Both the position numbers and the translations under genes were made by a program. Below are positions 1-9,260 of a stretch of 64,000 nucleotides of DNA, piece by piece. The stretch lies in assembly GCA_002086835.1 (NCBI GenBank), contig MVIG01000021.1:1-64000 (forward strand), read 5' to 3'. Origin of the DNA: Mycolicibacterium porcinum (GTDB lineage: Bacteria > Actinomycetota > Actinomycetes > Mycobacteriales > Mycobacteriaceae). The stretch's first letter is position 1, and the number at the start of each line of letters is the position of its first letter. The notes beneath the pieces were generated by a model. The model searched no databases. It was not told the DNA's origin and saw only the letters and a list, made by a program, of their open reading frames with translations.

Positions 1-129
1 GCAGAGGTATCAGGTGAACTACCCCCAGGTTTCTTCCTATGTATTCCTGTGTGGTTGCCAGGGTCGGCGGCCGGCTGCGGCTCGTCAGACCCGGGCGGGT
101 TTGATCGCTCGTCGGTCATGCCTGTGAGG
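1..129. other. Window start, downstream flank of cydC
   Basis: No gene can be supported in this short stretch. It follows the cydC stop codon on the minus strand and may hold the end of the neighbouring transcription unit. I see no convincing hairpin terminator and no reading frame with family features. Confidence 0.4.
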
Positions 130-1662
130 CTACTCGCCGATCGCCGTGCCGGGTTGAGGACAACGGACGACGGGGCAGTCGAGCGTGTCCGGTAGGTGGT
201 GGGTGGCCACTACGACGGCCCGCTCGGCGGCGAACCAATCGCCCGGAGTGAGGATTTCGGTCAGGATCCGTTGGCCGTCGGCGGCGTCGAGGTTCTCGGT
301 GGGCTCATCGAGCAGCACGACGGAGAAATCCGACAACAGCACCCTGGCCAGCAGCAGACGGCGGCGTTGTCCGGCCGACATCGCGGTCTGGCCGCCTTCC
401 AGTACCGTCGACAGCCCCTCGGGCAGGCCCGCCAGCCACGTGGCGAGACCGACGCGCTCGATGGCGGCAAGCATTTCGGCATCGGTGGCGTCCCCGCGGA
501 CCACGAGCAGATTGTCTCGCAGCGTGGTTTCGAAGATGTGCGCGTCTTCGGCGAAAAATGCGGCACGCCTGGATTTTCCGTTGAGCTGCTCGGCCATCGC
601 CATCAGCAGCGTGGTCTTGCCCGACCCGCTCGGGCCGACGACGGCGAGCCGGCCGCCGGCAGGTAGATCGACCGGGGTAACCGTGGGACGCCGACGGGCC
701 GCGGAGTCGTTCTCGACGACCTCGCGGAGGCGCCGGGCTGCGATGCGGGACTTGGTGAGTCCGACCGCAGCGTCGGGGAGGGCGGTGGTGGCCTCGAAGG
801 CGGACAGCGGTAACAGCATGAGGATGGCCAGGGTCGTCGGTGCGGTGGTGGGGGCCAGGGCGATGCCTGCGACGACAGCGCCCAAGACACTGGCCCCGAT
901 GGCGATGCTGGGCAGGGCGGCAGCCAGCGCTGCGGGTGCCGCGGCCCGGTCGGTGGCCTGTCCCCAATCGCGGTGGTGGCGTTCCGCGGAGGCGATCACC
1001 GCATCGAGGCGTCCGCTGACCCTCAACTCCGGGGCGTACTCGAGAGCCAGCATCGTCGCGGCATCGCGGTCACTGCGGTATTGAACCGCAACGGATTCCG
1101 CGGCGGCCACGGCGCGGGCAGTCATCGCCGGGGCCAGCGCTCCGGCGATCAGCAGACACACGCCGAGTACCGCGCCGGCGCCCGGCGAGATGAGCGCGAT
1201 CACACCGACGGATACGCAGCCGAGCACTGTCGCCACCACGATCGGCAGCACCGAGCGCACCACCACGTCGGCGAGTTCATCGACCGAGCTGCCGACCCGG
1301 GCCACCAATTCACCGCTGGGCAGCCGCATCGCGTCGTCGTCCGGTCCGGTGGCGAGCTTGCGATACAACCCGGTGCGGGCGTTGGCCGCCGCACGCAATG
1401 CCGTGTCGTGGGCAGCCAATCGCTGGCAGTACCCCAGCACGCCGCGCGAGATGCCCAGCGCCCGTACCGCAACGACGGCCACCGACAAGTCCAGGATGGG
1501 CGGCATCTGCCAGGCCCGGGTGATCAACCATGCCGAGACACCCGCCAGGGCCAGCGCGCTGCCCAGTGACAGGACTCCCAGGACGCTGGCCAGAATCAGT
1601 CGACTCAACCGGGGCCGCAGCAGCTCCAGTGTCAGCTGCAGGAGGGGATCACGACGAAACAT
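130..1662 (-). CDS. cydC: Thiol reductant ABC exporter subunit CydC
   Basis: This is one half of the heterodimeric CydDC ABC exporter, which in other bacteria exports glutathione/cysteine and is needed to assemble cytochrome bd. The protein is about 510 aa. An N-terminal six-helix transmembrane domain covers roughly residues 15-290. The nucleotide-binding domain follows, with Walker A GPSGSGKTT, an ABC signature read as MSAGQRRR, and Walker B VVLLDEPTENLD. I chose the ATG at 1662, which overlaps the end of cydD by 14 nt; TTG at 1674 and GTG at 1671 are in-frame alternatives. It is the last gene of the cydABDC run, the same order as Rv1623c-Rv1620c of M. tuberculosis. Confidence 0.93.
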   Translation of the reverse strand: MFRRDPLLQLTLELLRPRLSRLILASVLGVLSLGSALALAGVSAWLITRAWQMPPILDLSVAVVAVRALGISRGVLGYCQRLAAHDTALRAAANARTGLYRKLATGPDDDAMRLPSGELVARVGSSVDELADVVVRSVLPIVVATVLGCVSVGVIALISPGAGAVLGVCLLIAGALAPAMTARAVAAAESVAVQYRSDRDAATMLALEYAPELRVSGRLDAVIASAERHHRDWGQATDRAAAPAALAAALPSIAIGASVLGAVVAGIALAPTTAPTTLAILMLLPLSAFEATTALPDAAVGLTKSRIAARRLREVVENDSAARRRPTVTPVDLPAGGRLAVVGPSGSGKTTLLMAMAEQLNGKSRRAAFFAEDAHIFETTLRDNLLVVRGDATDAEMLAAIERVGLATWLAGLPEGLSTVLEGGQTAMSAGQRRRLLLARVLLSDFSVVLLDEPTENLDAADGQRILTEILTPGDWFAAERAVVVATHHLPDTLDCPVVRCPQPGTAIGE

Positions 1663-3256
1663 GTGCGGCACCAATCGTGATCACCCGGTCGCCAATGGCC
1701 AGCACGGGATCCCGGTGCCCGACGACCACCACGGTGGCGCCTGCCCGGGCCCGTGCGACAACGGTTCGCAGCACCCGTTGCTCCAAGGCGGCGTCCAGGT
1801 GGGCTGTGGGTTCATCGAGGAGGAGTAACCGCGCGGACGATCCGAGGGCGCGGGCCAGCCCGAGTCGTTGTCGTTGCCCCAGGGACAGGCCGACGCCGCT
1901 ACGGCCGATCCGGGTGTTCAGACCGTCCGGAAGATCGTCGAGAACATCGTCGAATCCGGCGTCGCGGCAGGCCTGTTCGACATCGTCCAGCGGCCCGAGC
2001 AGCTCCAGGTTCTCGAGGACGGTGCCCGGGATCAAGACGGGGCGGTGGGGAAGCCAGGCGATGTTGTGCCACCACTCCCGCAGATCCAGATCCGCGACAT
2101 CGACACCGTCGACGCGTACCGGGCCCGAGGGCAGCGAGGCCAATCCGAGAATAGCTTGCAGCGCAGTCGATTTCCCGGCTCCATTCGGTCCGGTCAGCAC
2201 TGTGACCCGGCCGGGTTCGATCGCGGGCCCGTGACCGTCCAACTGGATCGTCGGCGCGGAATTCGACACCCGGATGCCGCCCTCGGTGGCAGGCTGCCCC
2301 TCACACAACCGGAAGGCCTGTTCTGCTGCCGTTTTGCCGTCCTGCGCGGCATGAAAGGCGGCTCCTACCCGGCGCAGCGGCCAGAACACTTCCGGGGCCA
2401 GCAGCAGGACCGTCAGCCCGGCCGTCAGGGTGATCTCGCCGTACACCAGTCGCAGGCCGACACTTACCGCCACGAGGGCCACGCCCAGGGTGGCGAGTAG
2501 TTCGAGCACCAGCGAGGACAGGAATGCGATCCGCAGCGTCGCCATGGCCGAACGGCGATGCGCGGCGGCCAGTTCGGTGATGCGCTGTACTGACCCGGCG
2601 GCTCGGCCGACGGCCCGCAGGGTCGGGATTCCCGCCACCAGATCGAGCAGGCGGGCCTGCAGCGTCGTCATCGCGGCCAGCGCCGCCGCCGAGCGCTCGG
2701 CAGTGACCAGGCCGATCAACACCATGAAGATCGGGATCAACGGCAGCGCGATCACGACGATCGCCGCGGCTTGCGGGTCGTAGAAGGCCATCGCCAGCAC
2801 CGCCACCGGCGTGAGGACCGCGGCCTGCACCACAGCGGGCACATAGCTGGTGAAGTACGGGCGCAGGCCGTCCAGACCACGGGTCACCACTGCCGCGGCC
2901 GCGTCGCGGTCGGTGGCCAATCTCCTTGGCGGCAAGGAGGTCACGGTGTGCAGAACCTGGCTCGACACTTCTCCTATCACCGCGGTCGCGCCGCGTTGCG
3001 ACAGGCGGCCCTGGAGCCAGTGCGCGGCCGCACGCAACAACCACAGCGCAGACAGCGCGACGATGGCCGGGCGGGGGCCGGCCGCCGCACTGGGTTCGGT
3101 GATGATGGCCGCGACGATGTGCGCCAGCACGACAGCCGCGGCAATGGTGCTGGCGCTGATGGTCACGCCGCAGGCCACGGTCGCCAGGAGATGACGTCGC
3201 AGCGCCGAGGTCGAGCCGGTGGCGCCGCGGACGCCGAGTGCGCGCCAGAGGTTCAG
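1649..3256 (-). CDS. cydD: Thiol reductant ABC exporter subunit CydD
   Basis: This is the partner subunit of CydC in the inner-membrane ABC exporter required for cytochrome bd maturation. It has a transmembrane domain and a nucleotide-binding domain with Walker A GPNGAGKST, signature LSLGQRQRLGLARAL and Walker B LLLLDEPTAHLD. The start is unresolved. The reading frame runs far back into cydB without a suitable ATG. The first internal GTG (3178) would begin inside the first membrane helix, giving 509 aa. A CTG at 3256 overlaps the cydB stop as CTGA and gives 535 aa, close to the usual family length, so I used it as an inferred non-canonical start. Translation is probably coupled to cydB. Confidence 0.9.
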   Translation of the reverse strand: MNLWRALGVRGATGSTSALRRHLLATVACGVTISASTIAAAVVLAHIVAAIITEPSAAAGPRPAIVALSALWLLRAAAHWLQGRLSQRGATAVIGEVSSQVLHTVTSLPPRRLATDRDAAAAVVTRGLDGLRPYFTSYVPAVVQAAVLTPVAVLAMAFYDPQAAAIVVIALPLIPIFMVLIGLVTAERSAAALAAMTTLQARLLDLVAGIPTLRAVGRAAGSVQRITELAAAHRRSAMATLRIAFLSSLVLELLATLGVALVAVSVGLRLVYGEITLTAGLTVLLLAPEVFWPLRRVGAAFHAAQDGKTAAEQAFRLCEGQPATEGGIRVSNSAPTIQLDGHGPAIEPGRVTVLTGPNGAGKSTALQAILGLASLPSGPVRVDGVDVADLDLREWWHNIAWLPHRPVLIPGTVLENLELLGPLDDVEQACRDAGFDDVLDDLPDGLNTRIGRSGVGLSLGQRQRLGLARALGSSARLLLLDEPTAHLDAALEQRVLRTVVARARAGATVVVVGHRDPVLAIGDRVITIGAAHVSS

Positions 3257-4293
3257 GCCGACCGCCGGGAGAGTCCGATGGAGGCCGGGATGCGTTCCGC
3301 TGAAATCCGTTTGCGGAACACCCAGTACGTCCAACCCTGGTACGCCAGAACCAGAGGCAGCAATGTCAACGATGCCCAGGTCATGATCTTCAACGTGTAC
3401 GGCGTCGACGAACCGTTGTAGATCGTCACGCCCCAGTCGGGATTGAGGGTGGATGGCAGCAGGTGCGGGTACATCGACCCGAACAGCAGGACGACGACGG
3501 CCGCCACGGCCACCACGGTGGCGACGAACGCCCAGCCTTCCCGTGACCGTGACCACATGAGCGCCACCGAGATCAGCAGCGCGACCACCGCGACCGCCAA
3601 CGGCGCCCAGGTCCAGGGCTTGCCGTGAGCCAGCTGCGTCCACAGACCGAAGCCGCCGGCCAACACGATCACCGGGACCGTCAGTACCCGGGCGAAGCGG
3701 AAGGCGTCGTCGCGCACGGGCCCAGCGGTTTTCAGGGCGATGAACACTGAACCGTAGAAAGCGAACAACGACGCCGTGGCCAGTCCACCGAGCAGGGTGT
3801 ACGCGTTGAGCACGTCACCGACGGCGGCATCGACTCGGTGGTCGGCGTCAATCGGCAATCCGCGCACCAGGATTGCGAAGGCGACGCCCCACAGAATCGC
3901 GGGCAACCACGATCCCGCGGCGATGCCGACGTCTGCCCACTTGCGCCATTTGGGGTCATCGATCTTGCCGCGCCACTCGATACCCACGACGCGCAGGATC
4001 ATCCCGAACAGGATCGCCAGCAGCGGTAGGTACAGCGCCGAGAACATGGTGGCGTACCAGTTCGGAAACGCGGCGAACATCGCTGCGCCAGCGGTGATGA
4101 GCCACACCTCGTTGCCGTCCCACACCGGGCCGATGGTGTTGAGCACCGCCCGCCTGCGGCTTTCCGGATCGCCCTCGCCCGCGCTGCCCAGCGGTGCCAT
4201 CAGCATCCCGACGCCGAAGTCAAAGCCTTCCAGGACCACGAAACCGAGGAACAGAGCGGCGATGAGTAGGAACCAGAGTTCTTGGAGTCCCAT
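3253..4293 (-). CDS. cydB: Cytochrome bd ubiquinol oxidase subunit II
   Basis: CydB is the second membrane subunit of the cytochrome bd terminal oxidase, which reduces oxygen to water with quinol as donor and has high oxygen affinity. The 346-aa protein is almost entirely membrane helices. It carries the typical N-terminal segment with FLGFVVLEGFDFGVGML and the conserved GPVWDGNEVWLITAG stretch near residue 55. It starts 15 nt downstream of the cydA stop, so the two are cotranscribed, and it probably couples to cydD at its 3' end. Confidence 0.96.
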   Translation of the reverse strand: MGLQELWFLLIAALFLGFVVLEGFDFGVGMLMAPLGSAGEGDPESRRRAVLNTIGPVWDGNEVWLITAGAAMFAAFPNWYATMFSALYLPLLAILFGMILRVVGIEWRGKIDDPKWRKWADVGIAAGSWLPAILWGVAFAILVRGLPIDADHRVDAAVGDVLNAYTLLGGLATASLFAFYGSVFIALKTAGPVRDDAFRFARVLTVPVIVLAGGFGLWTQLAHGKPWTWAPLAVAVVALLISVALMWSRSREGWAFVATVVAVAAVVVLLFGSMYPHLLPSTLNPDWGVTIYNGSSTPYTLKIMTWASLTLLPLVLAYQGWTYWVFRKRISAERIPASIGLSRRSA

Positions 4294-4308
4294 CTGAGAT
4301 CAGTCCTC

Positions 4309-5802
4309 TCAGTACGCGAACGACAACGGCGCGGATTCGTCGTCGCCAGGTGGTGTGGGCGGTGCCGGCTCGGAATCGTGTTCCTGGGGCCCTTCCGTCA
4401 CATAGCGCCGCATGAGCCAGAACCAGACGACCGCGAGGGCGCCGTAGAGCAGGGTGAAGACCGCGAGTGAGAAGAACACCGTGCCCGCCGAATGATCCGA
4501 TACACCTTGTTGGACGGTGAGTCGCACCATCTGGTCACCGGTCGGGTTGGGGACGACGACCCAGGGTTGCCGGCCCATCTCGGTGAATACCCAGCCTGCG
4601 GAATTGGCGAGGAACGGCGTCGGCAGGGTGATCAACGCGAAGATGCCGAACCACCGCTGATCGGGAAGCCGACGACCGCGGGTGAGCCACAGGGCGAGCA
4701 GGGCGAACGCCAGCGGCACCGCCATGAGGCCGATCATGGCCCGGAACGACCAGTAGGTGACGAACAGGTTCGGCCGGTAGTCGCCGGGCCCGAACTTGGC
4801 TTCGTACTTCCGCTGCAGGTCGTTGACGCCTTCGAGGGTGACGCCGCTGAACTTGCCTTCAGCCAGGAAGGGCAGCACGTAGGGAACTTCGATGACATGG
4901 TTCACGCTGGCGCAGTTGTTGTGCGTGCCGACGGTCAGTACGGAGAAGTCCGGATCGGTCTGCGTGTCGCACAGTGATTCGGCCGAGGCCATTTTCATGG
5001 GTTGCTGGACGAACATCAGCTTGCCCTGAATATCGCCGGTGAAGAACAACACGGCCACCGCCGCCAGTGCGACCAGGCTGCCGAGAATCGTTGCCGGCCG
5101 GTACATCCCGGCGGAATCGGTCGCGGTTTCCGCAGCCGGACCGTCCAGCCCTTCACCGCGCGCGGCCCTGCGCCGGTCCCGCACCATCAGCCAGGCGCTC
5201 ACGGTCGCGACGAATGTGCCTGCGGTGAGCAGAGCTCCGGCGACGACGTGCAGGAAGGCCCAGATCGCGGTGTTGTTGGTCAGGAGGGCGCCGAAGTCGA
5301 TCAGCTCGGCGCGCCCGCTTTCCGGGTTGAACTTGGCGCCGACCGGGTGCTGCATGAACGAGTTCGCCGCGATGATGAAGAAGGCGGAGGCGTTGACGGC
5401 GAAGGCAACCATCCAGATGCAGATCAGGTGGATCACCCGAGGCAGGCGGGTCCAGCCGAATATCCACAACCCGATGAACGTGGACTCGACGAAGAAGGCG
5501 ACCAGCCCTTCGAAGGCCAGCGGAGCACCGAATATGTCGCCGACGAATCGGGAGTATTCGCTCCAGTTCATGCCGAACTGGAATTCCTGCACGATGCCGG
5601 TCGCCACACCGATCGCGAAGTTGATCAGGAACAGCTTGCCGAAGAAGCGCGTGAGGCGGTACCAGCTGTCATTGCCGGTGACCACCCACGCCGTCTGCAT
5701 CACGGCGATCAGCGGCGCCAACCCGATGGTCAGCGGAACGAAAATGAAGTGATAGACGGTGGTGATACCGAACTGCCACCGCGATACATCCAAAGCGTCC
5801 AT
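4309..5802 (-). CDS. cydA: Cytochrome bd ubiquinol oxidase subunit I
   Basis: CydA is the haem-carrying subunit of cytochrome bd and binds hemes b558, b595 and d. At 497 aa it is the short-Q-loop form usual in actinobacteria. Visible landmarks are the N-terminal haem-ligand region VYHFIFVPLTIGLAPL (about residues 17-32), the quinol-site region around GDYRPN, and the signature GWVFTEMGRQPW near residue 405. The C-terminal tail is acidic and proline-rich. It is the first gene of the cydABDC run and has its own upstream promoter region with a palindrome at 5831-5853. Confidence 0.97.
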   Translation of the reverse strand: MDALDVSRWQFGITTVYHFIFVPLTIGLAPLIAVMQTAWVVTGNDSWYRLTRFFGKLFLINFAIGVATGIVQEFQFGMNWSEYSRFVGDIFGAPLAFEGLVAFFVESTFIGLWIFGWTRLPRVIHLICIWMVAFAVNASAFFIIAANSFMQHPVGAKFNPESGRAELIDFGALLTNNTAIWAFLHVVAGALLTAGTFVATVSAWLMVRDRRRAARGEGLDGPAAETATDSAGMYRPATILGSLVALAAVAVLFFTGDIQGKLMFVQQPMKMASAESLCDTQTDPDFSVLTVGTHNNCASVNHVIEVPYVLPFLAEGKFSGVTLEGVNDLQRKYEAKFGPGDYRPNLFVTYWSFRAMIGLMAVPLAFALLALWLTRGRRLPDQRWFGIFALITLPTPFLANSAGWVFTEMGRQPWVVVPNPTGDQMVRLTVQQGVSDHSAGTVFFSLAVFTLLYGALAVVWFWLMRRYVTEGPQEHDSEPAPPTPPGDDESAPLSFAY

Positions 5803-5830
5803 CTGGCCCTACTTCCGAGGTCTCAGACCA

Positions 5831-5853
5831 ATCTACGACGGAGTGTAGTAGAT
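5831..5853 (-). promoter_or_regulatory. Candidate cydA promoter/operator palindrome
   Basis: The inverted repeat ATCTAC-N11-GTAGAT lies 29-51 nt upstream of the cydA ATG. On the minus strand it contains TACACT (5842-5847), a plausible -10 box. The arms are only 6 bp, so this is a candidate only. The regulator is unknown; I did not find a clean CRP-type TGTGA-N6-TCACA site here. Confidence 0.3.
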
Positions 5854-5892
5854 ACTCGGGAACCAGCCACTGGCCATGACCGGTGTGTTACG

Positions 5893-6477
5893 TCACGCGG
5901 GACCCTCGGGTGAGACGGCCGCCGCGAGTTTCTTGGCGTCGCTGCGGATTCCGAAGGCCGAGATCACCTCGAACACGCCAACGACGATCAGGATGATGCC
6001 GGTGACCTGAGTCAGGGCGACCAAACCCTCCAGGGGAGCGACGAACATGATGATGCCGGCGATGACGCTGACGATGCCGACGATGATCTCCCAGATGCGA
6101 CCCGGCAGTAACGGATCTCCGATGGCCGACATGGCCGTTGCGACGCCGCGGAAGATGAACCCGACGCCGATCCAGATCGCCAGCAGCTCGATCGAATTCT
6201 GCAGGTTGACGAAGCACAGCACGGCGAGTACGAGTGCCGCGGCGCCGCCGATGAACAGCAACACCCGGCCGCCGACCGAGGACCGGATGCTGAATGCCAG
6301 GACGAGCTGCGAGATGCCCGTGATCAACAGATAGGCGCCGAAAAAGATGGCGGTGACGAAGATTGCCGCTCCCGGGCGGATGAAGACGAGGACGCCCAGG
6401 AGGATTGCGAGGATGCCGCCGACCAATGCTGACTTCCAGAGGTGCGGCAACAGGCTTGGGGCAGCGGTGCTTTCCAT
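5893..6477 (-). CDS. HdeD family (DUF308) membrane protein, Rv1624c-like
   Basis: This is a small integral membrane protein of 194 aa with six predicted hydrophobic segments in the repeated DUF308 pattern (for example LVGGILAILLGVLVFIRPG near the start and VGIVSVIAGIIMFVAPL later). The Escherichia coli relative HdeD is linked to acid resistance, but the role in mycobacteria is not established. Position next to cydA matches Rv1624c in M. tuberculosis. ATG 6477 was preferred to an upstream GTG at 6495 because it leaves a normal short cytoplasmic N-terminus. The gene ends 90 nt before cydA on the same strand. Confidence 0.85.
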   Translation of the reverse strand: MESTAAPSLLPHLWKSALVGGILAILLGVLVFIRPGAAIFVTAIFFGAYLLITGISQLVLAFSIRSSVGGRVLLFIGGAAALVLAVLCFVNLQNSIELLAIWIGVGFIFRGVATAMSAIGDPLLPGRIWEIIVGIVSVIAGIIMFVAPLEGLVALTQVTGIILIVVGVFEVISAFGIRSDAKKLAAAVSPEGPA

Positions 6478-6549
6478 GCTCGCAGTGTGGCACACACAGA
6501 GGCCCTGAACACGGATTTTACGGTACGGCTGTGGCGCCGAAGCATGCTC

Positions 6550-6565
6550 GTTAAGGTTCCGTTAC
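6550..6565. promoter_or_regulatory. Candidate GlnR-type binding site
   Basis: Read on the minus strand, the sequence is GTAAC, six bases, then TTAAC. This fits the actinobacterial GlnR half-site layout (GTnAC-n6-GnAAC) except for one base. It sits about 90 nt upstream of an amino-acid importer, a plausible nitrogen-control target. A further GTTAAC occurs at 6592-6597. The assignment is inference from a degenerate motif. Confidence 0.3.
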
Positions 6566-6652
6566 CGGTGCTGCATCCCTGCCCGGGGGCCGTTAACGTC
6601 TCCGATTTGGGATAGCCCGACCACAGCCGCAGACGAAAGAGAAGAGGCAACC

Positions 6653-7573
6653 GTGACTGTTGGATGTCGTCCCCGACGAAGCAAGATGTGGCGTTTCGCG
6701 GTGGTGGTTGCCGCGAGCGGTGCGCTCGCCATGTCGGGTTGCGCGAACAATACCGAATCCGGTGGATCCGAAACCAAGACGACGACCGCGGCAAAGGTCG
6801 AGAAGGTGGACTCGATCGCCAACACCGTGCCGGAGCCCATCAAGTCGAGCGGCAAGCTCATCGTCGGTACCGATCCGTCCTATCCGCCCAACGAGTTCAA
6901 GGATCCGGCCGGCAAGATCATCGGCTTCGACGTCGATTTGATGAACGCGATCGCCGCCACCCTGGGTCTGACTCCGGAGTACCGGGCGTCGTTGTTCGAC
7001 AAGATCATCCCGTCGGTCCAGGGCGGAAACTACAACCTCGGCATGTCCTCGTTCACCGACTCGAAGAAGCGCGAAGAGCAGGTCGACTTCGTGACGTACT
7101 TCAGTGCCGGCTCGGCATGGGCCCAGAAGGTCGGTGCCGGGATCAATCCCGAGGACGCCTGCGGTAAGAAGATCGCGGTCCAGACGGCAACGGTTCAGGA
7201 CACCGACGAGCTCCCGGCCCGCAACGAGAAATGCCTCAAGGACGGCAAGCCCGGGATCCAGGTGGTCAAGTTCGACGACCAGACCGCCGCCACCAGCGCG
7301 GTCATGCTCGGGCAGGCAGACGCCATGTCGGCCGACTCGCCGGTGACGGCGTACGCGATCAAACAGAGCAACGGAAAACTTGAGGCGGCTGGGGAGATCT
7401 TCGATTCCGCCCCGTACGGCTGGGCCGTGCAGAAGGGTTCGCCGCTCGCGGCGTCCCTGCAGCAGGCGCTTCAGCACCTCATCGACAACGGTGTCTACAA
7501 GCAGGTGGCTGCAAACTGGGGTGCCGAGAACGGGATGATCGACAAGCCGGTCGTCAACGGTGCGATCAACTGA
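6653..7573 (+). CDS. Polar amino-acid ABC transporter, substrate-binding lipoprotein
   Basis: This is a periplasmic-type solute-binding protein of the SBP_bac_3 family, 306 aa, which captures an amino acid (glutamine, glutamate or a basic residue cannot be distinguished) and delivers it to the adjacent permease. The N-terminus has a hydrophobic segment ending in a possible lipobox MSGC, so it is probably membrane-anchored. The mature domain shows typical family blocks, including GTDPSYPPNEF, GFDVDLMNAIA and the late segment YGWAVQKGSPL. The GTG start is supported by an AGAAGAGG ribosome-binding site; ATG 6686 is an alternative. First gene of a three-gene importer operon. Confidence 0.9.
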   Translation: MTVGCRPRRSKMWRFAVVVAASGALAMSGCANNTESGGSETKTTTAAKVEKVDSIANTVPEPIKSSGKLIVGTDPSYPPNEFKDPAGKIIGFDVDLMNAIAATLGLTPEYRASLFDKIIPSVQGGNYNLGMSSFTDSKKREEQVDFVTYFSAGSAWAQKVGAGINPEDACGKKIAVQTATVQDTDELPARNEKCLKDGKPGIQVVKFDDQTAATSAVMLGQADAMSADSPVTAYAIKQSNGKLEAAGEIFDSAPYGWAVQKGSPLAASLQQALQHLIDNGVYKQVAANWGAENGMIDKPVVNGAIN

Positions 7574-7580
7574 GCCGCCG

Positions 7581-8480
7581 ATGACCGATGCTTCGCCGCC
7601 TGCCGCCATCGATGCTGTTCCACTGCGACATCCCTGGCGGTGGGTGGCGGCGATCGTCATCCTCGTCTTGCTCGGGCTGTTCGTCTATGGCGCGGCCACC
7701 AATGAGGCCTACGGGTGGAGTACATACGCCAAGTACCTCTTCGACCAACGCATTTCGGAAGCGGCGTGGAACACGCTGCAGCTGACCATCTACTCGATGG
7801 TGCTGGCGCTGGTTCTTGGCGTCCTGCTCGCGGTGATGCGGCTGTCGCCGAACCCGGTCCTCAAGGCCGTGGCGTGGACGTATCTGTGGATCTTCCGTGG
7901 CACGCCGATCTATGTGCAGTTGGTGCTGTGGGGCCTGGTCCCGGTGATCTATAAGAACATTCAGATCGGCGTGCCGTTCGGACCGCGGCTCTTCGAGTTC
8001 AGTCTGTCGGATCCGAATGTGTTCTGGCTGGCGGTTCTCGGGCTGGGGCTCAACGAGGCCGCCTATATGGCCGAGATCATCCGCGGCGGCCTGATCTCGG
8101 TGCCCGAAGGCCAGACCGAGGCCTCGGTGGCACTGGGCATGTCGTGGGGAATGACGATGCGCCGCACTGTCCTTCCCCAGGCCATGCGGGTCATCATTCC
8201 GCCGACGGGCAACGAGTTCATCAGCATGCTCAAGACCACATCGCTGGTCACGGCCGTCCCGTACAGCTTCGAGTTGTACGGCCGCTCAAAAGATATCGGG
8301 GTCGCGTTGTTCGAACCAGTTCCACTGCTGCTGGTGGCCTCCACCTGGTACCTGGCCATCACCAGCGTCCTGATGGTGGGGCAGTACTACCTCGAGCGGC
8401 ACTTCTCGCGGGGTGCCTCGCGCAAGCTGACCTCGAAACAACTTGAGGCCCTGGCCAAAGCCCAGACGGTGGCGAAATGA
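7581..8480 (+). CDS. Polar amino-acid ABC transporter permease
   Basis: This is an inner-membrane permease of the His/Glu/Gln/Arg/opine family, 299 aa, with about five membrane helices. The EAA loop region reads [21 protein letters not shown] (near residue 200), the site that docks with the ATPase. It appears to be the only permease of the system and so may form a homodimer. ATG 7581 lies 8 nt after the binding-protein stop and its end overlaps the ATPase start as ATGA. Confidence 0.92.
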   Translation: MTDASPPAAIDAVPLRHPWRWVAAIVILVLLGLFVYGAATNEAYGWSTYAKYLFDQRISEAAWNTLQLTIYSMVLALVLGVLLAVMRLSPNPVLKAVAWTYLWIFRGTPIYVQLVLWGLVPVIYKNIQIGVPFGPRLFEFSLSDPNVFWLAVLGLGLNEAAYMAEIIRGGLISVPEGQTEASVALGMSWGMTMRRTVLPQAMRVIIPPTGNEFISMLKTTSLVTAVPYSFELYGRSKDIGVALFEPVPLLLVASTWYLAITSVLMVGQYYLERHFSRGASRKLTSKQLEALAKAQTVAK

Positions 8481-9250
8481 CCGCCGCCGTCGAACCGATG
8501 GTGCGCGCGGAGAGCGTGTGCAAGAACTTCGGTGCCCTGCACGTGCTGAAGGGCGTCACGCTGGACGTCGGCCGGGGCGAAGTGCTGTGCATGGTCGGCC
8601 CGTCGGGCTCGGGCAAGTCCACGTTCCTGCGGTGTATCAACCACCTTGAGCAGGTCAACGCCGGCCGTCTCTATGTCGACGGCGAGCTGATCGGCTATCG
8701 CGAACGCGGCGGCAAACTGCACGAGATGGCCCCGCGGGATGCCGCGCGGCAGCGCCGTGACATCGGCATGGTGTTCCAGCATTTCAACCTGTTCCCGCAC
8801 CGCACCGCCCTGGAGAACATCATCGAGGCTCCCATCCGCGTCAAGCGGGTGAAGAAGGACGCCGCACTGGCCCGCGCCAAGGATCTGCTCGACCAGGTGG
8901 GCCTGGCCGCCAAGACCGATGCCTACCCCGCACAGTTGTCGGGCGGTCAGCAGCAGCGGGTCGCCATCGCGCGGGCCCTGGCGATGAACCCGAAGCTGAT
9001 GTTGTTCGACGAGCCGACCTCGGCGCTGGATCCCGAGCTGGTGGGTGAGGTGCTGGCGGTGATCAAGAAGCTGGCGGGCGAGGGGATGACCATGGTGGTG
9101 GTCACCCACGAGATGGGCTTCGCCCGTGAGGTCGCCGACAAGCTGGTGTTCATGGACGGTGGCGTCATCGTCGAGAGCGGCAACCCGCGCGAGGTGATGG
9201 CCAACCCGAAACATGAACGTACAAAGGAGTTTCTGTCGAAGGTGATGTAG
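8477..9250 (+). CDS. Amino-acid ABC transporter ATP-binding protein
   Basis: This is the 257-aa ATPase that powers the upstream importer. It has Walker [10 protein letters not shown] near residue 39, signature [16 protein letters not shown], Walker [15 protein letters not shown], and a switch histidine in VVTHEMGFA, all typical of the GlnQ/HisP group. The start codon overlaps the permease stop (ATGA), which indicates translational coupling. Confidence 0.94.
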   Translation: MTAAVEPMVRAESVCKNFGALHVLKGVTLDVGRGEVLCMVGPSGSGKSTFLRCINHLEQVNAGRLYVDGELIGYRERGGKLHEMAPRDAARQRRDIGMVFQHFNLFPHRTALENIIEAPIRVKRVKKDAALARAKDLLDQVGLAAKTDAYPAQLSGGQQQRVAIARALAMNPKLMLFDEPTSALDPELVGEVLAVIKKLAGEGMTMVVVTHEMGFAREVADKLVFMDGGVIVESGNPREVMANPKHERTKEFLSKVM

Positions 9251-9260
9251 CGTCGATGGC

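Noticed and set aside
185-2500. Long plus-strand frames opposite cydC and cydD
   Set aside because: They are antisense shadows of GC-rich genes: Arg/Pro/Gln-rich with no domain features.
5803-5892. CRP-type site in the cydA upstream region
   Set aside because: The nearest match has the wrong spacer length.
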